Assembly: GCA_036507855.1 (NCBI GenBank)
Contig: DATCIJ010000201.1
Coordinates: 1 to 15,465 of the forward strand
Source: JABWBJ01 sp036507855
GTDB taxonomy: Bacteria; Gemmatimonadota; Gemmatimonadetes; Gemmatimonadales; Gemmatimonadaceae
Reading direction: 5' to 3'
Length of the DNA: 15,465 bases
Notes under the pieces: generated by a model
Seen by the model: the letters and a program-made list of their open reading frames with translations, nothing else
Databases searched by the model: none
Told to the model about the DNA's origin: nothing
Shown: in pieces, positions 15,005 through 15,465 of the stretch
Layout: each line of letters opens with the position of its first letter
Numbering within the stretch: position 1 is the first letter of the stretch
Made by a program: the position numbers and the translations under genes

Positions 15005-15465
15005 TTACGAGGCGGGCTTGACGGCTCCCGGTTCGAACAATTCGAGCGAGACCTGTCGCCTGCCGAGCGGCGTTCGCTTCAGCGCCTGACGCGTGCCGAA
15101 CCATGGCCGGTACAAAGCCAGCGTCGCCGCCCCTCGCAGACGGTCCACCGCCGGTGATCGCCGGATCGACATCGTCTCCTTGTCGTTCCAGCACCGGGGC
15201 CAGCATCGCTTCCAGGGATCGCGCGCGCGAGTCCGGGAGTTCCGCTTTCCAGCGTCCCTGGAATGTCGAGGTCTGGCCCGGGAACGAGGTATTGGGCTTG
15301 CTTACGGAGCCAACCCCGGCGCGCAGGATCTCCTCGTGCACCAGCGGCTGCTCGATGAACGCGGCGATGCGATCCAGTGTCTGTTGGGGGGCCGAGGTGA
15401 GGTCCTCATACCGCACTCTGAGGAAGTCCCTCTCGAATCCGCGGGACGCTCGTTCTCCCGACTCG
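15005..15465 (-). CDS. Sulfotransferase, C-terminal part, apparently frameshifted (5' end off window)
   Basis: Reading leftward from the right edge, the frame gives ERDFLRVRYEDLTSAPQQTL, then IAAFIEQPL, KPNTSFPGQTSTFQGRWKAEL and LEAMLAPVLERQG. This matches the C-terminal region of PAPS-dependent sulfotransferases (RYEDL, FxGRW). Past about 15190 that frame loses family character and GC3 bias and runs on to 14850. In the +1 frame, RPWFGTRQALKRTPLGRR and a terminal VSLELFEPGAVKPAS appear with high GC3, ending at TAA 15005-15007. A single extra base (or two lost) somewhere in about 15105-15195 explains this. Without the shift the ORF would span 14850-15465. The PAPS-binding N-terminal loop is outside the window. 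The enzyme would transfer sulfate from PAPS to an acceptor, probably a glycan, releasing PAP. It could be a pseudogene or carry a sequencing error. Confidence 0.75.

Overview
This is a high-GC bacterial chromosome segment with strongly GC-biased third codon positions. The gene content suggests an environmental bacterium that makes a polysaccharide coat: PAPS-forming enzymes, a Wzy/O-antigen-ligase-type protein, an AsnB-type amidotransferase, a c-di-GMP riboswitch and a giant Ig-like/beta-helix lipoprotein. An Acidobacteriota member (Vicinamibacteria-like) is my best guess. That is inference from gene style, not from a marker gene. No tRNA, rRNA, CRISPR array or insertion sequence was seen.

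Left part, minus strand (1-1648): a 39-residue membrane-type small ORF, then an alkaline-phosphatase-superfamily phosphodiesterase that runs off the left edge. A 317-base divergent intergenic region (1649-1965) holds a clear inverted repeat.

Centre, plus strand (1966-8751): a compact five-gene run encodes a bifunctional APS kinase/ATP sulfurylase (PAPS synthase), a PHP-family phosphoesterase of the YciV/TrpH type, an SLC13-type anion permease, a second stand-alone APS kinase and an AsnB-like amidotransferase. Gaps are 8 bases, about 60-110 bases (depending on the permease start), a 4-base ATGA overlap and 1 base. No PAPS reductase or sulfite reductase is present. The set therefore reads as sulfate import, activation to PAPS, and removal of the by-product PAP, which is what sulfotransferases need, rather than reductive sulfur assimilation. 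Two 35-base arrays of five heptads (GGAGAYG type) flank the PHP gene in inverted orientation.

Right part: a Wzy/O-antigen-ligase-like membrane protein lies on the minus strand (8785-10173), convergent with asnB. A ~700-base divergent region follows and ends in a class I c-di-GMP riboswitch (GEMM-I) at about 10754-10848. It leads into a 1350-residue lipoprotein made of ten bacterial Ig-like (Big_2-type) domains plus a C-terminal parallel beta-helix. The true start of that gene (10872) lies after the riboswitch and has a good Shine-Dalgarno sequence. A hairpin terminator separates it from a convergent sulfotransferase that enters from the right edge and appears frameshifted near its 3' end.

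The joint reading is a locus for making, and perhaps c-di-GMP-dependently deploying, a sulfated exopolysaccharide matrix with a partner surface lipoprotein. The individual enzyme families are well supported. The pathway link is inference from co-location and the PAPS/PAP chemistry.
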